Shown here: piece by piece, positions 1 to 9,186 of the stretch
Layout: every line of letters starts with the position of its first letter
Numbering within the stretch: the first letter of the stretch is position 1
Assembly: GCA_014621425.1 (NCBI GenBank)
Contig: JAANBB010000608.1
Location: 1 to 19,984, forward strand
Direction of reading: 5' to 3'
Length of the DNA: 19,984 nucleotides
From: Cylindrodendrum hubeiense
Taxonomy: Eukaryota > Ascomycota > Sordariomycetes > Hypocreales > Nectriaceae
The notes under the pieces: generated by a model
Seen by the model: only the letters and a program-made list of their open reading frames with translations
What the model was told of the DNA's origin: nothing
Database searches by the model: none
Program-made: the position numbers and the translations under genes

Positions 1-95
1 GGTGCGAGTGCGGCGGCCGCTGCGGCGGGATTTGGATGTTACCTGTATCCACGCTGACTCCTGGGGTGTGGGGGTGTGGTGGTCATTGTCACCGT

Positions 96-118
96 CATGG
101 TCATGGTCATGGTCATGA
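96..118. repeat. CATGGT hexamer microsatellite
   Basis: Tandem copies of the hexamer GTCATG/CATGGT, about four units, run through this stretch. A diverged relative with CATGGTCCCC and CATTGTCATGG units lies near 565-612. Loose CCATGGTCATGG/CCATGGTTATGG copies occur near 15508-15545. The translation on the minus strand would be an alternating Met-Thr run, which argues for a simple repeat rather than coding sequence. Confidence 0.7.
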
Positions 119-1380
119 GCTGGTTGGGTGGACATGTTGGATGGGGATGATGTGAGTGAGGGGGAACATTCCTCTTTTTCTTTTTGTGTCCTATGGATAC
201 CGAACGCCCGGAGACTGGATGGATGGGATGAGGGGTTTGGAGTTTATGCTTGAGATGCTCCGTCTAGAGATCAAGCGAAAGCCCCAGACGATCGGACTGA
301 GTAAAGGACTTTACATGGCTGTGAGTGAGGTTCCGATGAGTATCTCAGAATTTCCGGCCCCACAGTTCGGTGAGGCTCGGTGAGGGGTTCGGTGAGGGTT
401 CACCTGCCATCTGCGTCTTTACCATGTAACTAAGGTAGGTAGTAGAAGCAAGGAAGCACCAAGACTCAAGCAAGATACCGGGAGATGCTCAGCCAGGAAA
501 TGGGCTCTGCATATATTTCTCACATCATCAATTGCTCTGGTTTTTTTCACCGCCATTGCCACCGTCCCCCATTGTCATGGTCCCCCGTCGTCATGGTCCC
601 CCATTGTCATCATGGCATCGCACAAGAGCAGGCGCAAGATCGGCATGCTCGGCATCAGCAAGCAGAAAGCAGCAGCTCTCGCGGAGCCCGACGCACACGT
701 CCAGGCACACCAGACGCAGACGCACCGACACACCGAGGCGGCCATAGGTGCGTTTTCCAGATGCGCAGACAGAGCGGACGACTCGCGTCGCACCTGTGTC
801 GCCGCCGATCGCGTCCGGTGTGCTGACGCTGACCCAGAGGCGGTGGTAGCGTCCGGTTTGGCGCCGGCACTTGGCCGTGGTTCGACTTTTCCCCCGATTC
901 CCTGCTGACGACGCGTGCGCCGTGGAATGCGCGTTTCTTTCTTTAGAACATTACAAATTTATGGTTTTCCCCCCCGACGTTGAATCCGTCACCTCGGACG
1001 CTGGGGGGGGCTCTAGGCGCCCGGCGGTTGCGGCACGGTCCTGCGATGCAGTGACGGGACGGGCTTGGAGCTGGCAATGTGCGGGTTGTGGCCGACTCAT
1101 GCCATTTCCATGGCCATATGGGCAAAAGTCAGTCGATGTGTCCCAGTTTGCCTCTCCCAACAGCGCTGTCTGCCAGCTTGTAGCGCTGCCATCTGACGCA
1201 CAAACAGGGTCCCCCAACCTCGCTGGGAGCGTCCCTCTCCGGCGTCGAGCCGTCGACGCCCTCTATTCCCTCCATTTGCCTCGACGATGCCGACGGCTCT
1301 CCACTCCCGAGGTGCCACCCTCGCCAGGCCGGGATCCCATTGGGCGGGGCCATCCCCCACACATGCTCCAACTCACCCCA

Positions 1381-1410
1381 ACACACCCTAACACACCCTA
1401 ACACACCCTC
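1381..1410. repeat. Perfect 10-bp tandem repeat (3 copies)
   Basis: The unit ACACACCCTA is present twice, followed by ACACACCCTC, exactly in 10-bp register. It lies in non-coding DNA ~720 bp upstream of the BIM1-like gene. It resembles a C-rich telomere-like strand only loosely, because the unit is not CCCTAA. Confidence 0.85.
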
Positions 1411-2075
1411 TACGGCATGGTGCCGGCGCTTAAACATGTCCTGCGATGCGCCAACCAGCGGCCGCGACACCGCTGGACACCGCTGCACGGCCGCTGGCGA
1501 GGGCGCCAGTCACCCGTTTCACGGCGCTCATTGGCCGGGCCCGTCGGGATTGCGACAGGGGCTGCGGGACGTGGCCTGCATCTCGCAAGCCTCTCGCAAG
1601 CCTCTGACTGGGCCGCTCCGCGCCCTCGTGCGAATCACACCGGGGCCTTGCGAGCCCCGAGCTCCAACCCAAGTGCTCGCATGCAAGTTGGGCGGCTGGA
1701 TATGGCCCCCAGCGCCATAAGACTTGCCCGCGCCCATGCGGCCAGCCCGCCTCGCCTCGACTCGTCTCCTCCTCTCCCATCCGAACTCCGGAACCTGCAA
1801 TCCAGCTATCCAGTTATCCAGCTGCTCTTCCAGATCCTCCTCCAGCTTGACGCCGACATCCAAAGCTCTGCCAGCGTGGAACCGAGCCAAGCATCAATTG
1901 CCAACTTGCCCGCCCAACCACCCCGCCGCAATCGCCGACTCACCAACGCACCTCACTTCAAACGCCTCTCACTCGAGCGCGCAAAATTGAATCAATCAAT
2001 CGTCTCTGGCAGACGTAGATCCCTCCCGGACTTGACTTGTTTTTCTCAACACTTGAGAGTCCAACCTCCGTCACT

Positions 2076-2100
2076 CCCACACTCCACACTCCACACTCAA
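2076..2100 (+). repeat. CACACTCC-type low-complexity repeat in the 5' leader
   Basis: Short repeats of ACTCCAC (about three units, period near 8) run into a CA-rich stretch that ends at the start codon of the BIM1-like gene. Such CA/CT-rich leaders are common just upstream of fungal start codons. I infer 5'-UTR rather than a regulatory element. Confidence 0.5.
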
Positions 2101-2126
2101 CACATTCACATACACACGCCTTCAAG

Positions 2127-2946
2127 ATGAAATCATCCGCACTCCTCACCTTCGTCCTCGCGGCTGTCGCCTCGGCGCACATCGTCATCACCTATCCAGG
2201 ATGGCGTGGAAACAACCTCATCACCAATGAGACCTTCCCCTACGGCATGCAATGGATGTATCCCTGTATGTGCTCGCCGTCTTTGCCCCCGTACTGCGCT
2301 CGTCGTACTGACTCTCATTCTCAGGTGGTGGACACAACGTGACGCAAAACCGCACCTACTGGCCCACGACCGGTGGTGCTGTCGCCTTCCAGCCCGGATG
2401 GTTCCGTGGCCACTCTACTGCTTTTGCCTACATCAACATGGGCTTCGGAACCGGAGGTCCTGATGGCGGCCCCATCAACATGTCCAATATCATGGTTCCT
2501 CAGTTCCAGATCCTCGGCCCCACCAACAACCCCTTCCCCGGAACCATCTGCCTACCCCAAGTGCCTCTCCCCACAAACACCACTGTCAAGGCCGGCGACC
2601 ATGCGACTATCCAGATTGTCGAGCTGGCTCTCCACGGAGCAGCGCTCTTTTCGGTATGTGGCCTGGAATATGTTAATCCCCGCATTGATATATGTACTAA
2701 TATGATGGACAGTGTGTCGACATCATCTTTGCCGAGCCCGGGAGCGACAAGCTCAACGAGGTCAACGAGACCAACTGCTACAACTCGACAGATATCGGTT
2801 TCGCCGAGGTCTACACCATCACCACCAAAGAGTCTGGCACTGACCAGTACGTCGACGAATCGAGCGCCACGAGCCTTCGACAAATCAGCTGGGCGGGCTG
2901 GCTACCCCTCATCGGCGCCGGTCTCTGGATGATGCTCCTCGCATAA
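2127..2946 (+). CDS. BIM1/X325-family LPMO-like secreted copper protein, probably GPI-anchored
   Basis: Exons 2127-2265, 2325-2653 and 2713-2946 give 233 residues. The introns (2266-2324 and 2654-2712, 59 nt each) are GT-AG, with branch sites CTGAC and TACTAAT. The start ATG has A at -3. Residues 1-17 are a signal peptide ending ASA, so His18 becomes the mature N-terminus, as required for a copper-binding histidine. The following HIVITYPGWRGNNL stretch is typical of the X325/BIM1 family. Other candidate metal ligands are His76 in the GWFRGH segment and Asp159 in CVD. The mature chain has four cysteines and seven N-glycosylation sequons. A hydrophobic C-tail (~214-233) suggests GPI anchoring. 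Family members bind Cu(II) at the cell surface, take part in copper acquisition in Cryptococcus, and lack ordinary polysaccharide-cleaving activity. The role in this organism is inferred. No neighbour suggests a cluster. Confidence 0.93.
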
Positions 2947-3072
2947 ACGCGCCGTAAAGGAAACGTCTGGGACTCGACAAATATCCTTCCCGGGCCCGAC
3001 CAAACTGAAACGAAAAAAATGTACATTCAGCATTACATACCTGCGGCGTTTACTGGTTCTCCTTGGGTTTAC

Positions 3073-3090
3073 GGGACGTGGCTACGTCCC
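3073..3090 (+). terminator. Hairpin followed by T-run in the 3' region of the BIM1-like gene
   Basis: A perfect 7-bp stem (GGGACGT / ACGTCCC) with a 4-nt loop GGCT is followed at once by TTTTT. It begins 126 nt past the stop codon. It resembles an intrinsic terminator, but RNA polymerase II does not use that mechanism. It is more likely a 3'-UTR structure or a chance hairpin, so the type label is only a convenience. Confidence 0.45.
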
Positions 3091-3126
3091 TTTTTCTGTC
3101 ATTTTAATTTATTCCCACATTTATCT

Positions 3127-3151
3127 CAGGAGATCTAGAGGTTATCTCCTG
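3127..3151 (+). repeat. 8-bp inverted repeat in the 3' region of the BIM1-like gene
   Basis: CAGGAGAT at 3127-3134 pairs perfectly with ATCTCCTG at 3144-3151 across a 9-nt loop. It lies only 36 nt after the GGGACGT hairpin, so a transcript reaching here would carry two stable stems in tandem. Confidence 0.6.
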
Positions 3152-3814
3152 TTGTGTTTTTGGTGTTGGGGGAGCTTTTTTCTTCTTATCTTGCCCTGTC
3201 TTGTCTCTTGGACTGTTGTCTCGAAACCCAGGCGAGAACTCAACCTGGGATAACACACCTCGCTCTCTGCATGCACAAGTTATGATGGAGAACTTGATTG
3301 GAGAGCGGGGAGCTATATCGGGTTACATTGCTCTAGAATGGGCACAAATGAATCTATGATATGATTATGAAAGAAATTTCCCATTGATTCGTTATGTGTG
3401 TATCGTCGTCGTGTTCATTGCTCGCACTTAAAAGACTACGTGTAATTTCTCCACAAACTCAACCTGACAAGTCCACCTGCCACGTCACAAACCCGCCAGA
3501 AAGCACTGCAGTCACAAAATAAAACGTCGTCATCATAATCATCAAATGTGCTGTAGCCTATGGTTGCTGTCTCTGCTCTTGTCTATCTGCCCGCTCCCTT
3601 GCGTTGTACTCCACCACATGCTGGGCCCTCTCTCTTCTCTGCCGTCCGGCCCGATCCCATGCAAGAAACTAAAAAATAGGTGGACTATAATCCCGTATTG
3701 CCGGCCGGAGTGGGGTTCAATCCGGCAGGTCCCTTTCCGGGAGTGTGACGACAGACTCATCATTCCGTGTAAGCGCCGTGACGGATAGAACGGGGTTCGT
3801 CACAATCACACTGT

Positions 3815-3824
3815 CGCACGTGCG
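3815..3824. promoter_or_regulatory. Palindromic E-box CGCACGTGCG
   Basis: A perfect 10-bp palindrome centred on the E-box CACGTG, the classic site for bHLH factors. It lies 67 bp beyond the stop codon of the Doa1 gene, so a promoter role is doubtful. A second copy of its core, GCACGTGC, occurs at 12142-12149 in the gene-free region. Confidence 0.4.
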
Positions 3825-3890
3825 GGCTATCCGGTATAGCCAACCGCCCTCCCCCTTGGCACCGTTTTAGGTATGAGGAAATAGGGTGTT

Positions 3891-6342
3891 TCATCGCGGG
3901 GCCACCTTGGAGCACTCGGCAGCGACGGCCTTGACGCGGTCTTCAGAGGAGCGGGCGCCGGCGGCCTTGATCCAGCCGGCGACGCCGAGGTTTGCGGACT
4001 CTTGCGTTGAGGCTGAGAGGACGGTACCGAGGGCCACGAGGGCGCGGTAGAGAACCTCAGAGTCGGTCTGGTCCTTGTTGAGGATGGCACCGAGGACGAT
4101 GACAAGGCGGCGGCGCTGCTCGACCGAGAGGAGGCGTTCGCGGTGGGCCAGGACGGCGAGGTTGATGGCGACGGTCGTGGCGGCGATGAGCACGTTACGA
4201 TTGAATGGGCCAATGGGCTCGCCGCCGGATACGCCCGTGACGCGCTCGAGGAAGCTGATGGCCTTGTCGGCCTGTGCGCTGACGACGCTGCGGCCGTTGG
4301 CCGAGGAGAAGAGGTTGGCGACGGTTCTTAGACCCATCATAGCGGCGTTCTCACTGGGAGCCGTGCCATCGCTAGGGATGGACGCAGAGACAGCGAGCTC
4401 CAGAAGGGAGCCGTGCTGGGGGTCGGAGAAGTCGGCAGCGAGCGGGAACTTCACAACGCAGCGGAGGAGATCGAGACCGGGCAGGCGGTCGGCGTAGGGC
4501 CACTGGGTGACGAGGCGGACGACGAGGCCAAGGGCCCGGGGAGGAATGGGCTTTGAGGATTCAAGAGATTCGCGGAGGGCGCCCAGGATGGATTCCTCGT
4601 CAGGATTAAAAGCGGCATCTTTGCGGCCCGAGGAGACCATGTTCTTGTTGATAGCCAGAATCTTGTTAAACATAGCTGGGAAGAGAATGTTAGGCACTAG
4701 AGTCAAAATGTATGGAAATGGGGTGCTTGACTTACCTTCATACTTGGCAGCAGAGATGTTCAGGTACTCCTTCTGAGGGAGGACCTTGGGCTGCTGAGGC
4801 TCGTTCGCCTCGCCTGGACGGTATCGCGACTCAGTGCCGTAGGGGTCAGGTCCACCGGATGGCGGCGCGTCTGCGCCGAGGGTGGCGCCCTTTGTGTTCT
4901 CCGTAATGAAGTTGGCAACATTGTCGAGGTAGGTCAGGGGCAGCTCGTTGTCGCCGAGGAATTTGGTGGCTCGCTCGTAGGGGTTCTCGGAGAGGTTGTA
5001 AGGGAGCTTAAGAGCAGGCTTGCCATCCTCGATGTCGACGTCGAAGACGAAGTCGTACGACTGACCCTGGTACTCAACTTTCTTGCCCGTGCTACCCACA
5101 GCGTCGACGACGGTGCCGACGTTGATCCACTGCTGTTGGCTTGCCGACCATGTGTGCGCTGTAACGGAGCCGTTGTCCTCCTTGATCATCTGGACCTGGC
5201 CCTCCTTGGTGCCGGACTTGGAGGTGAGGAACTCGGGTCCGGGGAGCTTCTCCTTGTTGACACCGCCGACTTGTTGCTGAGGGATTGACGACGCTTTGAC
5301 GGAGTCATCAAACTCCTTCAGTGTGGCCTGGTCTGCTACTGCTTCTGGGCGGCGGGTGAAGACGCGGGCGGCGCCATCGCTGGCGCCAGAGACGATATCG
5401 CCCGTCTCGGGGTTCACAGCGACGGTCCACACGGAAATGGCAGGGTGAGTGATGGTCTGTACACACTCGGTTCCCCTCCATATCCTCACAGTGCGGTCCT
5501 CGCCGGCGCTGACGAGCTCACCTGAGGGGAGGCTCGTTAGGCTATAGACGAAGCTATCATGTCCCTGAAGCTCGCCGACCTGCTGTCCGTTGAGCTTCCA
5601 TAGGCGCAGGGTGCCGTCGTTGCTAGCACTAGCGATATCGGCGCCGCTGGGGTGGCCCTTGGGAACACGACAGAGGGCGCGGACGACGTCAGGTGTGTGG
5701 ATGGTTGAGCGGGGCGCCACCTCTCCGGCGGTAGATTTCCGCAGGTCGAAGATGCGGATATTCTTGTCAGCACATCCCGTCACGACAGTGTGCTCGTCGA
5801 AGGCGATGACATTCCAGACGGCCATGCCGTCATGGCCACCCAACATGAGCTCAGTCTCCCACTTGATGGGGTTCCAAACACGGGCCTGGCCATCCCAGCC
5901 ACCAGACACAATATAGGTGCCGTCGGGGGCTACATCCAGGGTACACACGTTATTGGCATGGCCGACGAGGAGGCGTTCGGCGTTGTCAGCGGCGGTGGCG
6001 CTGGGGGCCTTGACTTCGATGATGGTGTCCTTACCGCCCGAGATTACGAGACCGTTTGGGCGGTCCTTTGAGGGCGGCAGGAAGGCGACAGAGTTGATGT
6101 ATTCGGAGCCGCGGCTCACGAGAGTGCCGTCGAAGCTGGGGGGAGTTGCTTGAGCGCGACGCCATACGCGGAGGGTGCAGTCGCGGGAGGCGGAGAGAAC
6201 AACGTCGGGGGAGGGGAAGGAGACGGCCCGGACCTGGAAGCTGGTGTTAGCTGGGGTGTAAGAGGAAGCGAGGAAGGGTGGGCTCTCGTACGTCGGATTC
6301 GTGGCCGACCAATTGCGCCGACAGCTTGAAGTCGGCGACCAT
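3891..6342 (-). CDS. doa1: Doa1/Ufd3/PLAA orthologue: WD40-PFU-PUL ubiquitin and Cdc48 adaptor
   Basis: Exons 6342-6292, 6233-4736 and 4675-3891 give 777 residues. The start is the ATG at 6342 in an ACCATGG context. Splicing the 58-nt intron 6234-6291 joins GHESD to VRAVSF, as expected for the first WD40 blade. A seven-bladed WD40 propeller covers about residues 10-360, with blade ends such as DCTLRVW, DGTLRLW and DRTVRIW. A PFU ubiquitin-binding domain follows at about 365-470, including the YDFVFDVD strand, then a PUL helical repeat domain from about 500 to the end. In yeast, Doa1 binds ubiquitin through PFU/WD40 and Cdc48/p97 through PUL. It controls free ubiquitin levels, mitochondria-associated degradation and ribophagy. 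Yeast Doa1 has 715 residues, so the length fits. The second intron (4676-4735) is 60 nt, in frame and without a stop. Confidence 0.95.
4676..4735 (-). other. Second intron of the Doa1 gene: 60 nt, in frame, stop-free
   Basis: On the minus strand it starts GTAAGT and ends TTCCCAG, with a GACTCTA/CTAAC-like branch region. Removal joins AAG TAT GAA G to CT ATG TTT, giving KYEAMFNKIL, which matches the usual entry into the PUL domain. Its length is 20 codons and it has no stop in frame. A naive ORF call therefore reads straight through and adds 20 hydrophobic/proline-rich residues. Confidence 0.88.
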
Positions 6343-7474
6343 GGTTGCCTCTGGCACTCGTTGACGAGTATTATGTGTAGATATGTGTATGCGGGGAGAG
6401 ATGTCCAAACAGACGCAAGGTGGCACGGTACCACGAGCGAGCCGGACTGCGGGAGGAGAGGCGGAGAGGAGCTGTATCGGAGAGGAATGAAGGGGTTCGG
6501 AGAGTTGCGTCAACACAGACAGAACAAAGCGATTCTCTGCCAGGGTCGTTCGGCCGAGGACAAAGGAGAGTGATGGAAGCTGGTAGATAGAGCTGGGCCG
6601 AGCCGCCGCCCCTCGTCCAGATCAGTGGCCGGTCAACTCGGAGCCACAGGTGCGTCACTCACTAAGCACGGCACCAGCCACCTCCACCTCCGTGATCAGT
6701 CAGTGGGTGGTCCGTGGGCTGCCTACCTTAGTTGCTTAGGTACTCAGCCAGAGCCACTGTGTGGCAGCGGTGGGACGGTGGCTCGGGAAGTACCCCGCTC
6801 TGTGGCGGTGCGCGGAGCACCTTCCGCTTGCGATCCGCCGCCCCTGGCTGCCAGTCCCTGGCCGAATGCGCTGCTCGCTCCTGAACCCCGCTGTCCGTTT
6901 TGGCAAGCGCAACCCGCAAGCGGTGCCTGCCTGTCCCTGTCCAGTCCCTTGCCAGAGCGTAGCACTGGAAACTGGACGCTTGGGGCCAAAATAAACCGCC
7001 CTGACCATCGACAAATTTCCTTCCCATCAACCACCCTCCTCCCTCTCCCTTCTCCTTTTCTCTCCCACCCTCTCCCTCTCTCTGTACCGGGGGGAAACTG
7101 ACCACGACGTCGCCTACGTGCCCCAGACCGACTACGGGCGCCCTCTCTCCTCCTCATCCTCTAGTTCATCCGCCTGCGCGCGCTGCCAAGCTCCCCCCTT
7201 CCCCTGCACCCCGCCTGTTGCGACGACACGCGACAAACGACTCACGACCCAGCACGATCTCAACGAAGTTTACGACCGTTACGACCTCCGATCTCCCTGC
7301 CCGCCTCATCGCTCCGCACTTGGTGCTGACCGAATCTCGCCTCATTCTGTCCGCTGTACTTGACACGCCCTACGCTGCGCCCCGATCCTCGACACCGCCT
7401 CGCAAGACGCTCAGGGACATCATCAACAGATACACCCATTCACCGCAATCCCTTCCTCGATCGATTCCGTCGCA
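6343..7474. promoter_or_regulatory. Divergent promoter shared by the Doa1 and STRAP-like genes
   Basis: The start codons of two outward-facing genes are 1132 bp apart. Features seen are a near-palindrome TACCTTAG..CTTAGGTA at ~6723-6742, an A/T-rich CCAAAATAAACC at ~6985-6997 and a long pure pyrimidine tract at about 7029-7084. There is no + strand ATG between 6869 and 7474, so the STRAP-side leader could be up to ~500 nt long. No protein-coding frame here looks real. The 90-158-residue frames overlap on both strands and are compositionally biased. Confidence 0.7.
7029..7084 (+). promoter_or_regulatory. Polypyrimidine tract upstream of the STRAP-like gene
   Basis: This stretch is almost entirely C and T (repeated CCCTCTCC and CTCTCTCTG units). 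A second CT-rich patch follows at 7141-7170. CT-rich blocks just before transcription starts are a known feature of highly expressed filamentous-fungal promoters. Assigning that role here is inference. Confidence 0.55.
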
Positions 7475-8660
7475 ATGGCCTCTGAAAACCGCCAATACGT
7501 CCCTCTGACCTGCCACGGTCACTCTCGGCCCGTCCCCCACATCTGCTTCTCGTCTCTGGAAAAGGAGGATGTCTACTACATGATCTCGGCTTGCAAAGGT
7601 ACGCCGTTTGCCAACTTGTCGCATACTGCGTGCTGACCGAGCATCAGATGGTAACCCTATGCTTCGCGACGGTATCACTGGCGACTGGTATGTGCCCGAC
7701 TCTGGAGTCTCTGCAACCCCATCTCACACTCTACAGGATCGGCACCTTCATTGGCCACAAGGGCGCCGTCTGGCAGGCCAGACTGAGTCCCGATGCGTCC
7801 AATGCCGCGACTGCCTCGGCCGATTTCACTGCGTGAGTTTACATGGCATTCTCCACGCGCACCCTACTCACACATCTCACAGCAAGATCTGGGACACCCA
7901 CACCGGCGAGCTACTCTACACTCTGCAGCATGACCACATTGTCCGCGCCATCGCATACCCCCCTGACAACTCCGATCTTGTCGCTACAGGCGGCATGGAG
8001 AAGAAGCTCCGTGTCTTCGACCTGACGGAGCTTGCCGCCTCCAACCCTGGAACTCCTGCGACAATCCCTGCCTCGGCTGGTTTTGAAATTGGTGAGGGCG
8101 TGCACACTGGCTCCATCAAGTTCATCTGCTGGACTCAGGACCCCAACATTGTTGTCACGGCCTCGGACAAGACGATCCGATGGCTTGACTTGCCTAGCCG
8201 TGCTTGCATCCGCCACGAAGTCCTCGATGGCGACATCAAGTCGTGCGAAATGGTTTCGCTGGCGGCTGAGCATGCTTCCCCCGATGACATTGGTGGAGGC
8301 AAGCCCGTGCTTGCTGTGGCTGCTGGAAAGACAGTTTACTTCTGGGGTGGACCCCAGGCTATGGATGAGCTGAAGCGCATCTCCTTGCCTTACACCATTG
8401 CCAGTGTTGCCCTCGACGTCAAGGGCCGCAAGGTAGTTGTTGGCGAGGAACCCGGCACCTGGGCCAAGGTCATTCGGTTCGACGACGAGACTGAGATTGA
8501 CACCCACAAGGGCCATCACGGCCCCATCTGGTCCATTGCATTTTCCCCCGACGGAAAGCTCTACGCCACAGGTTCCGAGGACGGCACTATCAAGCTGTGG
8601 AAGAACTGCGATGGATTCTATGGCCTCTGGCGTGGTGGGACCGAGCGTATCGCGGAATAG
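7475..8660 (+). CDS. STRAP/UNRIP-like WD40 protein (serine-threonine kinase receptor-associated protein homologue)
   Basis: Exons 7475-7598, 7648-7687, 7737-7832 and 7883-8660 sum to 1038 nt, or 345 residues. The introns are 49, 49 and 50 nt, all GT-AG, with a clear CTGAC branch in the first. The joins give ACKDGNPMLRDGITGDWIGTF and DFTAKIWDTH, both typical of the family. The chain is a seven-bladed WD40 propeller with blade ends KKLRVFDL, DKTIRWLD and DGTIKLWK. Human STRAP has 350 residues, so the length fits. In animals STRAP/UNRIP joins the SMN complex and modulates TGF-beta receptor and cap-independent translation functions. The fungal role is much less clear, so the name reflects homology only. 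The protein is probably cytosolic. It is divergent from the Doa1 gene across a 1.1-kb promoter. Confidence 0.95.
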
Positions 8661-9186
8661 AGAGACACAGAACGCAGCATCGTCTCATCGACATCAGACG
8701 CCAGCCATCCAGCGGGTCCCTTTACGCCACAGAGCAGCCGAGACTCAGACATGAGCTTTGAGGCAGCTGCCAATTCGGTGGGAAGTTCTCATGGACGCCG
8801 CATGAGCACAAGTGAAGACTGCCGCAGCAGCACCAACTGGAGAGCGACCTCCTCGTAGGGGCGACTCGCGCATGATGGGGAACATGCCAAGCAGTATTTG
8901 GCGAGTGGGAGTCAGTGGAACCAGTCATATTTTAGACTCACAATATCACAATCACACGCACACACATGTATTTAGAGGTCGAAAGCCATGGCAGTGGATG
9001 GTATATGACCAGAAACAACGAGTTATCCCTTTTAGATGTTGATACTGTAACAGTGTACGAAATTAAGGAATTCGTTCTTTCAATGGCAGCTTGTTAACGT
9101 CAAATCGCGCTCATTTACTGATGTGAATCAACCCAACCCCTATATCTCGCCAGCGGGTAAAAGAAATCAATACATCAGAGGGCATA
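8661..9186. other. Convergent 3' spacer
   Basis: This lies between the stop of the STRAP-like gene and the stop of the minus-strand acidic-protein gene. Composition shifts here from GC-rich to noticeably AT-richer from about 8930. It includes a CA-rich patch (CACACGCACACACATG) near 8954-8969. No further gene was seen. Confidence 0.6.

Larger units (their letters stand above)
1..2126. other. Gene-free left flank and promoter/leader region of the BIM1-like gene
   Basis: I find no credible gene here. The open frames are short or overlap on several strands, with low-complexity Arg/Pro/Ser-rich translations and no recognisable domain. The stretch holds a CATGGT hexamer run near 95-118, a related CATGGTCCCC/CATTGTCATGG minisatellite near 565-612, and a TCGGTGAGG run near 366-400. 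It also has a perfect 10-bp repeat at 1381-1410 and pyrimidine-rich DNA from about 1740. No ATG occurs on the + strand between 1739 and the start codon at 2127, so the last ~390 nt is a plausible promoter plus 5' leader. Confidence 0.6.
2947..3890. other. Convergent 3' spacer between the BIM1-like and Doa1 genes
   Basis: Both flanking genes end here, so this holds two 3'-UTRs. The DNA is T-rich from about 3050 to 3200, where the two hairpins lie, and more AT-rich up to about 3550. No gene was found. The short open frames near 3542-3788 overlap each other on opposite strands and have no domain-like features. A B-box-like GGTTCAATCC at ~3714 is not part of a tRNA. Confidence 0.6.

Noticed and set aside
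40..118. Possible first exon of a minus-strand gene running off the left edge (Met-Thr repeats then a GTAACA donor-like site)
   Set aside because: The peptide is only a translated hexamer microsatellite, and the rest would lie outside the window, so nothing supports it.
3690..3735. Possible tRNA: a B-box-like GGTTCAATCC with nearby complementary TGCCGG/CCGGCA segments
   Set aside because: The flanking 5-bp T-stem does not pair, there is no matching A-box upstream, and no acceptor or anticodon stem can be drawn. It is a small hairpin at most.
6343..6434. Longer N-terminus for the Doa1 orthologue by reading upstream in the frame of the main exon
   Set aside because: That extension starts at a GTG, reads through the 58-nt intron and lacks the expected first WD40 strand. 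The spliced ATG at 6342 restores it exactly.
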